64,000 bases of DNA. Source: QNZT01 sp964573205 (GTDB lineage: Bacteria > Campylobacterota > Campylobacteria > Campylobacterales > QNZT01). The notes below the pieces were generated by a model, which searched no databases, was not told where the DNA came from, and saw nothing but the letters and a program-made list of their open reading frames with translations. Below, piece after piece: positions 31,845 to 39,588 of the stretch (position 1 is the first letter of the stretch; the number at the start of each line of letters is the position of its first letter). The position numbers and the translations under genes are program-made. Where the stretch lies: contig CAZNIT010000021.1 in NCBI GenBank assembly GCA_964573205.1, forward strand, positions 1 to 64,000. The letters are read 5' to 3'.

Positions 31845-33272
31845 ATGAGAAGAGTAAAAATAGTAGTGACAATTGGTCCTGCAACTTCCGAGTTTCAGAT
31901 GATTAAAACATTGATCGAAGTCGGCGTGAACGTTTTTCGTCTCAATTTTTCGCATGCCGATCATAAGACGCATGCGGAAAATATCAAAAAAATAAGAGAA
32001 GCCTCGAAGGAGCTTAAAAAAGAGGTCGCGATACTTCAGGATATCTCGGGTCCAAAAGTGCGCATAGGTAAAATAGACGGAATTTTGAGTCTTAAAAAAG
32101 GAGACATCCTAACTCTAGCCAAATTTCCCGATAAAGACGATCCAAAAGTAGTGGATATCTCCTATCCGGCTATCATAGATATGGTCAATATCGGTGAAGA
32201 GGTCTATTTTAGCGACGGAACGATCAGAACGGTCGTCGTTGATAAAAAAGAGCAAAAATTGAAACTTGAGCTTTTAACCGACGGTGAACTTAGCTCTCAT
32301 AAAGGGATAAATTTTCCAAAAACGAAAATCGCCATTTCTGCTATTACTTCAAAAGATGAAAAAGATTTAGCTTTTGGTGCCCTTCATCAAATCGATATAG
32401 TTGCTTTGTCATTTGTACAGACAAAGGAGGATATTCAAAAAGCCAAAGAGATTATGAAAAAACACAATTTTGACCCTACTATTATTGCGAAGATAGAGAC
32501 AGGGACGGCTATGGAAAATCTCGAAGAGATCATGAAAGAGAGTCACGGCGTGATGGTTGCAAGGGGCGATTTGGGAGCGGAATTCGGAGTTACGAAACTT
32601 CCGCGCATACAAAAATATATCATCTCGGCGGCAAACAGAGCCAACAAACCTTCCATTACCGCCACTCAAATGCTTACATCAATGAAAGAGAACCCCTTTC
32701 CTACCCGTGCCGAGGTTAGCGACATAGCCAATGCCGTTTACGACGGAACGGATGCCGTTATGTTAAGCGATGAAACGGCCGTAGGAAAATTTCCGGTTCA
32801 AGCCGTACGGGTTCTTCATGACAGTATAAAAGATGTTGAAAAAGATTATCCGTATTTTAAAGATTTTACACCTGAAAATAGTTCCGATGCGGTTGCGAAA
32901 GCTGCGGTACAACTAGCTTCAAACTTAAAAAAAGAGGCGCTTGTCGCCTTTACTACTTCAGGATATAGCGCAAAGGCTCTATCTCGTTATCGACCTTCCG
33001 TAAATATCTATGCGGTTTCGCACTCTTTGAAGACACACAGACGGCTAAGCCTGATTTGGGGAGTGCATCCGCTTTTTGTCATGCAAGAGAGTGACAACCC
33101 TAGTAAACTACTTTATAAATTCATAAAAAAGATGCTAGACGAAAACAAAATGAAGATAAACAAACGCTTTGTAGTGACGATGGGAAGTGCCGGCGGAAAA
33201 CGGGGTACGACAAATCTCGTAAGGTTGCTCGATAAAGAGGGAATGGAGTCCGTGCTTCGATACAAGTTTTAG
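31845..33272 (+). CDS. pyk: Pyruvate kinase
   Basis: Phosphoenolpyruvate to pyruvate with ATP production. The 475-residue protein has VFRLNFSHADH, ILQDISGPKVRIG, the active-site IIAKIETGTAMENL, the MVARGDLGAEFG loop, ANKPSITATQML, and DGTDAVMLSDETAVG; the C-terminal allosteric domain is present (ALSRYRPS, SAGGKRGTTN). Ribosome-binding site AAAGGATT. In Campylobacterota glycolysis is often incomplete, and pyk works mainly in anaplerosis. Confidence 0.95.
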   Translation: MRRVKIVVTIGPATSEFQMIKTLIEVGVNVFRLNFSHADHKTHAENIKKIREASKELKKEVAILQDISGPKVRIGKIDGILSLKKGDILTLAKFPDKDDPKVVDISYPAIIDMVNIGEEVYFSDGTIRTVVVDKKEQKLKLELLTDGELSSHKGINFPKTKIAISAITSKDEKDLAFGALHQIDIVALSFVQTKEDIQKAKEIMKKHNFDPTIIAKIETGTAMENLEEIMKESHGVMVARGDLGAEFGVTKLPRIQKYIISAANRANKPSITATQMLTSMKENPFPTRAEVSDIANAVYDGTDAVMLSDETAVGKFPVQAVRVLHDSIKDVEKDYPYFKDFTPENSSDAVAKAAVQLASNLKKEALVAFTTSGYSAKALSRYRPSVNIYAVSHSLKTHRRLSLIWGVHPLFVMQESDNPSKLLYKFIKKMLDENKMKINKRFVVTMGSAGGKRGTTNLVRLLDKEGMESVLRYKF

Positions 33273-33297
33273 ATTGCCTATAAGAAGCTTAAAAAAC

Positions 33298-33327
33298 TTG
33301 ACATAACTATACTAAAGGTAGTATAAT
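33298..33327 (+). promoter_or_regulatory. Near-consensus sigma-70 promoter overlapped by a palindrome
   Basis: TTGACA (33298-33303) and TATAAT (33322-33327) are separated by 18 bases, both hexamers perfect. A 7-bp palindrome TATACTA-AAGG-TAGTATA (33308-33325) fills most of the spacer and reaches into the -10, so it is well placed for an operator. It drives the STAS/phasin/UbiB/MFS genes. Confidence 0.7.
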
Positions 33328-33366
33328 TTCAAAAGAGGGGAATATTATCTATCGAAGGAGGATAAG

Positions 33367-33753
33367 ATGGCGGTTAAAGTATATGAACACGGCTTCAATC
33401 TAGGCATAAAAAGAGAGGGCGATGAAGTACTGCTTGAGATGAAGATAGAAGGCAAGCTTACTCATGAAGATTATGAGTCTTTTATACCCATGGTCGAAGA
33501 AGCGCTCAAGGGAATTGACAAACCGAAAGTAAAAGCTTTTATCGATGCTACCGATTTTGAAGGTTGGGAAATCAGAGCCGCATGGGATGATCTAAAGTTC
33601 GGACTAAAACATAACAAAGATTTTGAAAAGATTGCCGTAGTAGGGCATAGCAAACTTTTAAAAGCCGGAATAAATGTCTCCAAATGGTTTATGCATGGAG
33701 AGATGGAATATTTCGAAGATGAGACGGCAGCTAGAGAGTGGTTGATGAGTTAA
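33367..33753 (+). CDS. SpoIIAA-like/STAS-superfamily protein
   Basis: A 128-residue protein of the SpoIIAA-like family (DUF3478-type): GLKIKREGDEV-like start, VEEALKGIDKPKVKAFIDATDFEGWEIRAAWDDLKFGLKHNKDF, and ending KWFMHGEMEYFEDETAAREWL. Members are small lipid-binding or membrane-associated proteins related to the STAS fold. First gene after the strong promoter; ribosome-binding site AAGGAGGATAA is close to ideal. The downstream phasin-like gene begins 22 bases later. Confidence 0.85.
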   Translation: MAVKVYEHGFNLGIKREGDEVLLEMKIEGKLTHEDYESFIPMVEEALKGIDKPKVKAFIDATDFEGWEIRAAWDDLKFGLKHNKDFEKIAVVGHSKLLKAGINVSKWFMHGEMEYFEDETAAREWLMS

Positions 33754-33775
33754 AAATAAAAAAGGAGAAGAGACG

Positions 33776-34081
33776 ATGGAAAAAGTTACACCGCAGGATT
33801 TGCTTAAAATGGGATTAGGTGCTATGTTCATAGCGAAGGAAAAAGTGGAAAAACTTATAGACGAGTCTATAAAACAGGGAGAGATTACGAAGGATCAGGG
33901 AGAGGAGTTTTTAAACAAACTTAAAAAAGAGGTAACTCAAAAATCCGAAGAGGCGGATAAAAAGATAAAAGAGGAGATTCATAAACAGTTAAAAGAGTTG
34001 GGACTTGCTACAAAAGAGGATATAGCCTCCGTTAAAAGAGAGATTACCGCTTTGAAAAAAGCGATACAAGAGAAAAAATAA
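33776..34081 (+). CDS. Phasin-superfamily coiled-coil protein
   Basis: A 101-residue, Lys/Glu-rich helical protein: an N-terminal hydrophobic segment (LLKMGLGAMFIAKEKVEKLI) followed by a long heptad coiled coil and a C-terminal KEDIASVKREITALKKAI. Such phasin/PhaF-like helices coat hydrophobic surfaces such as polyester granules or associate with UbiB kinases, and a UbiB gene follows 9 bases downstream. Ribosome-binding site AAGGAGAAG. Confidence 0.8.
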   Translation: MEKVTPQDLLKMGLGAMFIAKEKVEKLIDESIKQGEITKDQGEEFLNKLKKEVTQKSEEADKKIKEEIHKQLKELGLATKEDIASVKREITALKKAIQEKK

Positions 34082-34090
34082 GTCTATTTT

Positions 34091-35755
34091 ATGCGGGTAT
34101 GGCAGACTTTCAGGCAGATAGAGCGTTATCAGCAGATAGCTTCCATCCTGCTTAAAAACGGTTTTGAAAATCTTATAGAGACGCTTGAGGTAAACAAGCA
34201 CATCCATATACCGTTTACTACCGCTAAAAACGATATCCATCATTTAAGCCGAAGCGAAAGAATAAAAAAGACTGTAGAGGAGTTAGGTCCTACTTTCATA
34301 AAATTCGCACAAATCCTATCTACAAGACCGGATTTGATTCCGTTGGAACTTGCGGATGCTTTTTCAAAGCTTCAGGATGAGGTTTCGCCGATAGAGTTTG
34401 AAGAGATCGAACAGGTCTTTTTCGAAGAATTCGGTAAAAAAAGTGTTGAACTTTTTGACGGAAATTTAAAACTGGTAGCTTCGGCATCGCTTGGACAGGT
34501 TTATAGAGGATATCTAAAAAGCGGTGAAGAGGTAGCCGTAAAGGTTCAAAAACCGAACATCACTCAAAAGATAGCTTCGGATATCTCTATTATGCGGCAA
34601 ATCGGCTCTCTTCTTAAAGATCGTCTCAAAGAGTACGGCATAGATGATGTGGAGATGATCATAAACGAGTTTGAAAAGACGATTCGAAAAGAGCTCGATT
34701 TTAATATCGAGGCGCTAAACTTAAAAAGATTTTCCAAAAATTTTGCCGACAATACCAAAATCAAAGTACCTAAACTGTATGAGCGGTTAAGTACGGGTCG
34801 AATTCTTACGATGGAGTATATAGAAGGTATAAAAGTTTCCGACAACGACGATCTTATCGCAAACGGTATCGATCCTCGCGTTGTGGCGCAAGATGGTTTC
34901 GATCTGCTTTGCGAACAGATATTCGTTCATCGATATTTTCATGCCGATCCTCATCCGGGAAATATCTTCGCTTTGAAAGGGGGAGGGATATCTTTTATAG
35001 ATTTCGGTATGATGGGACGCATAGGCGAGAGAGACCGGCGTTATTTTGTTGACATGATCTACTATATAGTTAAAAACGAAGAGGAAAAAGCGGCTTATAA
35101 TCTTTTGAAACTCGCAAAAATCAAAGATGAAAATCTAAACATAGATGCCTTTTGCAAAGATATGGGAGATATCATATCTACATATTTCTACGGATCGTTA
35201 AGAAATATCTCCATACAAAATCTTTTAAACGATATAGTAGCTTTGATGAGCAGATATCAGGTCTATTTTCGTGAAGACAACTATCTTTTGACCAAAGCGC
35301 TCATTACGATCGAAGGAGTCGGTAAGCAGTTGGATCCCGATTTTAACGCGGCTGAGAAGATAAAACCTTTTGTGCTGGATTTTTTTAAAAACAGCCGTTC
35401 TTTGGGGGCGTTTGTTTCAAAAATAGGCGATCTTCCGAAAAGTTTGACCGATTTTGCCATAGATTTTCCGGATGATATGAAACTTTTGGTGAAAAAACTG
35501 AAAGATGGAGATTTTAAGATAGAGTTCGAACATGTGGGGCTTGAGAGTCTTGAGCACTCTATCGAGAAATCGTTCAACAGACTCTCCATATCGATCATTA
35601 TAGCCGCATTTTTGATCGGTTCGTCGTTGCTCTCTTACGCGAAAATGCCGCCTTTGATATTCGGCATACCCATTTTCGGGCTAGTCGGATTTTTGATCGC
35701 TCTTGTGATGGGAGTTATTTTGATAGCTTCTATTTATAAAAGGGGCAAGCTCTGA
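34091..35755 (+). CDS. AarF/UbiB-family protein kinase-like protein
   Basis: A 554-residue atypical kinase with KxGQ-like KFAQILSTRPDL, the Ala-rich-loop VASASLGQVYRGYL, catalytic-lysine VAVKVQKP, HRYFHADPHPGNIF and FIDFGMMGR, then two C-terminal transmembrane helices (about 500-545). UbiB proteins act as ATPases in quinone or lipid homeostasis. This host appears to use menaquinone (mqnA nearby), so the role is not ubiquinone synthesis as such. It follows the phasin-like gene within 9 bases and precedes the MFS gene by 5 bases. Confidence 0.9.
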   Translation: MRVWQTFRQIERYQQIASILLKNGFENLIETLEVNKHIHIPFTTAKNDIHHLSRSERIKKTVEELGPTFIKFAQILSTRPDLIPLELADAFSKLQDEVSPIEFEEIEQVFFEEFGKKSVELFDGNLKLVASASLGQVYRGYLKSGEEVAVKVQKPNITQKIASDISIMRQIGSLLKDRLKEYGIDDVEMIINEFEKTIRKELDFNIEALNLKRFSKNFADNTKIKVPKLYERLSTGRILTMEYIEGIKVSDNDDLIANGIDPRVVAQDGFDLLCEQIFVHRYFHADPHPGNIFALKGGGISFIDFGMMGRIGERDRRYFVDMIYYIVKNEEEKAAYNLLKLAKIKDENLNIDAFCKDMGDIISTYFYGSLRNISIQNLLNDIVALMSRYQVYFREDNYLLTKALITIEGVGKQLDPDFNAAEKIKPFVLDFFKNSRSLGAFVSKIGDLPKSLTDFAIDFPDDMKLLVKKLKDGDFKIEFEHVGLESLEHSIEKSFNRLSISIIIAAFLIGSSLLSYAKMPPLIFGIPIFGLVGFLIALVMGVILIASIYKRGKL

Positions 35756-35760
35756 AAGAT

Positions 35761-36903
35761 ATGGATAAAAATATAGTCTATCTCGGGTTTGTCAGTTTTT
35801 TTACGGATATGGCTTCGGCTATGATAAATCCTCTGCTGCCGATTTTTGTAGTAAGCGTGCTGCATGAAGGTTATGATAAATTGGGTTTTATAGTGGCGGT
35901 TTCAACTTTCGTATCATATGCTTTAAGGTTGGTATCGGGATATATAAGCGACAGGTATGCTATCGTAAAACCTTTGGTTGTTTTGGGGTATCTTCTTTCG
36001 GCTGCTAGTAAACCCCTTATCGCATTTACGAATGATTATAAAAGTATAGCTTCATTAAGGGCTGTCGAGCGTTTCGGAAAGGGTATTCGTTCCGCTCCCA
36101 AAGATCTTTTGATCTCGGTTTTTGCGAAAAAAAAAGAAGAGGGAAAGACTTTCGGTTTTCACAAAAGTATGGATATCGCAGGTGAACTTAGTGGAACTCT
36201 GATCGTTTTTGGCATTTTATACTACTATGGTCAAAGCGAAGATGTAATAAGAAATATATTTTTAGCTACATTGATTCCGGGAGTCGTGGGAGTGGTCATC
36301 GTCACTTTTTTGGTAAAAGATATTGAAAAAAGAAGAGATGAAAAATATATATTTAAAATAACTAAAGAAGATAGAAGAGTTGTAAAGGTGCTCTTTTTTT
36401 ATTTTCTGTTTGTTTTATTCTTTTTTAGTGACGCATTTTTTGTTATGAGAGCGAAAGAGGTCGGTTTTGAGACATTTATGATACCTCTTTTGGTTATAGT
36501 TTCGACCGCAACCCAGACCATTATCAGTTATCCGGTTGGAAAACTTATCGATCGTTTCGGCGTGAAGTATGTTTTGGCGGCGGCTTATTTTAGCGGGGTG
36601 ATAGCTCAACTGTTACTCTTTTACGGAACCGTATTTTCGATATGGACGGCATATGCGTTTTTAGGTATTTTTACGGTCGTATCTTTAAATGCCAATCGCG
36701 CATATATAGCGAGGTATGCTACGAATAAAGGTTCCGTATATGGTGTTTTTTACGCTTTGGTCGCACTATTTGGCGCGCTTGGAGCTTTAGTCAGCGGATA
36801 TCTTTGGGAATATTTTGGAGTAAATAGTGCGTTGTTGTTCTGTGCTTTTGGAACTTTAATCGTGTTTTTGATATATGTTGCTTTTACTAAAGAGGTGGAA
36901 TAA
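35761..36903 (+). CDS. MFS transporter
   Basis: A 380-residue inner-membrane protein with about 11-12 hydrophobic helices, an MFS motif A region (GYISDRYAIVKP) between helices 2 and 3, and ERFGKGIRSAPKDLLIS, which is typical of a widespread MFS subgroup of unknown substrate. Last gene of the operon from 33367. A short spacer with a possible promoter leads into mqnA. Substrate not inferable. Confidence 0.88.
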   Translation: MDKNIVYLGFVSFFTDMASAMINPLLPIFVVSVLHEGYDKLGFIVAVSTFVSYALRLVSGYISDRYAIVKPLVVLGYLLSAASKPLIAFTNDYKSIASLRAVERFGKGIRSAPKDLLISVFAKKKEEGKTFGFHKSMDIAGELSGTLIVFGILYYYGQSEDVIRNIFLATLIPGVVGVVIVTFLVKDIEKRRDEKYIFKITKEDRRVVKVLFFYFLFVLFFFSDAFFVMRAKEVGFETFMIPLLVIVSTATQTIISYPVGKLIDRFGVKYVLAAAYFSGVIAQLLLFYGTVFSIWTAYAFLGIFTVVSLNANRAYIARYATNKGSVYGVFYALVALFGALGALVSGYLWEYFGVNSALLFCAFGTLIVFLIYVAFTKEVE

Positions 36904-36963
36904 AGATATAAAGTCGTCTTATGATAAAATAGAGATATATCATTTAAATAAAGAGGTATTTTA

Positions 36964-37608
36964 GTGCTTTTTGGCAAGATAGACTATATCAATCTAGCTC
37001 CTTTTCATGTCTTTTTAAAGCGCTACATAAAAAACTCTCAGCTAAAACAATCCATAGAATACAAAAAAAGCTACCCTTCCCGTATAAACGAACTTTTTAA
37101 AACGCGTCGTATAGATGCGGCATTTATCTCAAGCATAGAAAGCGGTAGAGGGTGTTTTAAATGTCTTGATGCCGGAATAGTCGCACATAAAGAGATAAGA
37201 AGCGTAATAGTAAAAAGAGGCGCTTTTCAAAACGATTCGGAGTCGGCCACTTCAAATGCGTTAGCGAAAATATTAGATGTCGAAGGAGAAGTCATCATAG
37301 GCGATAAGGCTCTGAAGCTATATTTACAAAACCCCGAGCATTATATCGATTTAGCGTCCGCTTGGTATGAGAAAGAGGGATTGCCTTTTGTTTTCGCGAG
37401 GTTTTGTGTAAATAAAAATAGCGGATTTTATCAAAAACTTATAAAAGAATTTTTACATACGAAAGTAAAGATACCATACTATATACTTAAGCGTTATTCT
37501 AAAAAACGAAATATTCCGATGAGTGACATAAAATCTTATCTGAAGCTAGTCAATTATAGTATCGATTATAAATCTAAAAAGAGTCTCGGTAAGTTTTTGA
37601 ACTATTGA
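36964..37608 (+). CDS. mqnA: Chorismate dehydratase, futalosine pathway of menaquinone synthesis
   Basis: MqnA makes 3-enolpyruvyl-benzoate from chorismate, the first step of the futalosine route that Campylobacterota use instead of the Men pathway. The 214-residue protein has the family start FGKIDYINLAPF, a periplasmic-binding-protein-like fold, RRIDAAFISSIESGR and VIIGDKALKLYL. It is shorter than the Streptomyces enzyme (about 280), as usual in this phylum. GTG start at 36964 after AAAGAGGTA. Confidence 0.9.
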   Translation: MLFGKIDYINLAPFHVFLKRYIKNSQLKQSIEYKKSYPSRINELFKTRRIDAAFISSIESGRGCFKCLDAGIVAHKEIRSVIVKRGAFQNDSESATSNALAKILDVEGEVIIGDKALKLYLQNPEHYIDLASAWYEKEGLPFVFARFCVNKNSGFYQKLIKEFLHTKVKIPYYILKRYSKKRNIPMSDIKSYLKLVNYSIDYKSKKSLGKFLNY

Positions 37609-37632
37609 CGATATCCCAAAGAAGGAGAAGAG

Positions 37633-38547
37633 ATGGTACCGGAGGAGATAAAACAGTTTGCGGATATTAGAACGAAGGCTAGAGCCTATTTTTGCTATAT
37701 ACTAAATCGTACGATTCCGAACTACTTGCCGAATCAATCGCTTGATGTGATAATAAGGGGATTGAAAAATATCCAAAAAGAACTTCCTCGTTATCAATCG
37801 ATTTACGTGCTTGACGCAAAAGGAGTACAAGTTATTCACAACCTCTCCAATAATCCGAAGTATCGTATCGGAAAAGATGTCAATAGAAGTACTAGAGCTT
37901 ACTATTATAGAGTTGCTAGAGAGAAAAAGTGTATTTTGACAAATCCGTATCCGTCGCTTTTGACGAACGATCTTACCGTGACGGCGGCTTATCCCGTCTA
38001 TGACGCCAATAAAAAATTAAAATATATCGTTTGTATAGATATAGCGTTAAAAGATGTTTTGAAGATCGCTCAAAACACATCTCTTGAGTCAGTTTTTCAT
38101 TATGTTAGTAAAACTTCCTATTTTCTCTTTTCCGGAGCTCTTTTGTTTATAGCGTTTTTGCTCTTTTTCCATGGTCTTGAGAGTGTATTTATTCATGGGT
38201 TTTCAATTGAAAAGCTTGAGATAAAGGAGATGTTCGAGGCAACTATTTTAATAACCCTCGCACTTGCTATTTTCGATCTGGTAAAGACAATTTTCGAAGA
38301 GGAAGTTTTAGGTCATCATGTAGGTAAAAATAAAGATATCCACAGAACGATGATTCGATTTTTAGGCTCTATTGTTATAGCTCTCTCTATCGAAGCATTG
38401 ATGCTTGTGTTTAAATTCGCTCTTATGAGTCCTGAAAAGATCATGTATGCCGTATTATTGATATGCGGTGTAGCTATTTTGCTTGCCGGGCTTGCGTTTT
38501 ATCTAAAATCTACGGAATCCAGAGAGAAAAGAGGAGAAGATGAATGA
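37633..38547 (+). CDS. PDC sensor-domain membrane protein
   Basis: A 304-residue protein. Residues about 10-155 form a PDC/Cache-type sensor (YQSIYVLDAKGVQVI, NPKYRIGKDVNRSTRAYYYRVA, YPVYDANKKLKYIVCIDI), followed by four or more transmembrane helices (about 160-300). There is no kinase, cyclase or MCP output, so the sensor may partner another protein or regulate a membrane process. The N-terminus has no signal peptide, so the PDC domain may be cytoplasmic unless the start is wrong. ATG with AAGGAGAAGAG upstream; the stop overlaps the next gene. Confidence 0.8.
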   Translation: MVPEEIKQFADIRTKARAYFCYILNRTIPNYLPNQSLDVIIRGLKNIQKELPRYQSIYVLDAKGVQVIHNLSNNPKYRIGKDVNRSTRAYYYRVAREKKCILTNPYPSLLTNDLTVTAAYPVYDANKKLKYIVCIDIALKDVLKIAQNTSLESVFHYVSKTSYFLFSGALLFIAFLLFFHGLESVFIHGFSIEKLEIKEMFEATILITLALAIFDLVKTIFEEEVLGHHVGKNKDIHRTMIRFLGSIVIALSIEALMLVFKFALMSPEKIMYAVLLICGVAILLAGLAFYLKSTESREKRGEDE

Positions 38548-38734
38548 TATGTGATTTGACGGAGCATTTTTTTTCTGTCCGTATTGCTTGGAGAGAATTT
38601 CGATGATTTTAGATCCCGATATGAGCGGTGAGGAGTATGTCGAGGATTGTCAAGTTTGCTGTAGTCCCATTGGAATCGTTTTTGTACTTAAAAACGACGA
38701 TATTGTTAGTTTCGAAGTTAAAAAGCTTCAATGA
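38544..38734 (+). pseudogene. CPxCG-motif cysteine-rich protein, frameshifted at a T8 run
   Basis: Two short frames together make the CPxCG-motif zinc protein family: the first (ATG 38544, overlapping the previous stop as ATGA) reads MICDLTEHFFS, the second reads FCPYCLERISM...EDCQVCCSPIG to a TGA at 38734. Family members read 'EHFF-CPYC', so the phase is lost in the T8 run at 38567-38574, where one more T would restore the frame. Either a sequencing error, a real inactivation, or slippage-dependent expression. The intact product would be about 63 residues with CPYC and CQVC zinc knuckles. It converges with the response regulator, one base away. Confidence 0.7.
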
Positions 38735-38735
38735 G

Positions 38736-39404
38736 TCATATGGTCAGCTTATATCCTACTCCGTATTGAGTTTTTAGATATCTTGGGTTTTTGCTCTCTT
38801 TTTCAATCTTGGATCTAATATTTTTGATATGATAATCAAGAGCCCTGTGCGAGCTTACGGATGATAGAGTTTCTGTCAATATCTCTCTAGTGACCGTTTT
38901 ATTTTTGTTTTTGAGCAGAATTTGAAAAATTTCAAATTCTATCGGAGTCAGATCGATCGCTTTTGTTTGAAAATATAGCTGAGAATTTTTTATGCGAAAG
39001 ATATCGCGTTTGTCTTTATCTTTTTTAGGCACGCATACTTTACTGCATCTGCTAAGATGTGCCCATATTCTCGCCTCTAGCTCCAACAAGTCGATAGGTT
39101 TGACCATATAGTCGTTCGCTCCGTATCGAAAAGCCCTGATTTTGGTTGTCGTATCCGCTATCGCGCTGATAACTATGATAGGCAAACTTGAAGATTCATC
39201 GCTTTTTAAAAGCTCAAATCCGTCGAAATCCGGTAGATCGAGATCAAGCAGTAGTAGATCGAACTCTTTTTGATTTAGAAACGAAATACCGCTGGAGATC
39301 GAATCTGTATGCTCTACTTCGAAGCCATAACCGGTTAAAAATTCGACTATATATTTGGCGGCGGTCATATCGTCTTCGATATATAAAATTTTTACCCTGT
39401 TCAT
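38736..39404 (-). CDS. OmpR/PhoB-type response regulator
   Basis: A 222-residue regulator: receiver with the acidic pair E10/D11-D12, phosphoacceptor Asp54 (LLLDLDLPDFDGFEL), conserved Ser/Thr near 80 and Lys102 (YMVKP), then a winged-helix DNA-binding domain (about 128-222) ending GVGYKLTI. No histidine kinase is adjacent; the sensor could be elsewhere. It is divergent from the EAL-domain protein, with 184 bases between. Confidence 0.93.
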   Translation of the reverse strand: MNRVKILYIEDDMTAAKYIVEFLTGYGFEVEHTDSISSGISFLNQKEFDLLLLDLDLPDFDGFELLKSDESSSLPIIVISAIADTTTKIRAFRYGANDYMVKPIDLLELEARIWAHLSRCSKVCVPKKDKDKRDIFRIKNSQLYFQTKAIDLTPIEFEIFQILLKNKNKTVTREILTETLSSVSSHRALDYHIKNIRSKIEKESKNPRYLKTQYGVGYKLTI

Positions 39405-39588
39405 ATTTATCCTTTTTGGCTCAGATTCCTAAGATTTTATACTGATTTAACTTAGATTTATACTATATACTATTTTTCAAGGGTATCGATACATAAGTTT
39501 TTAACTTTCAATTGTTTTATAATCATCTGTCTCCGCTAAATTCTTATGTATTCGGTACCCGCTCTTATAAAAACGACAGGATATCGGT

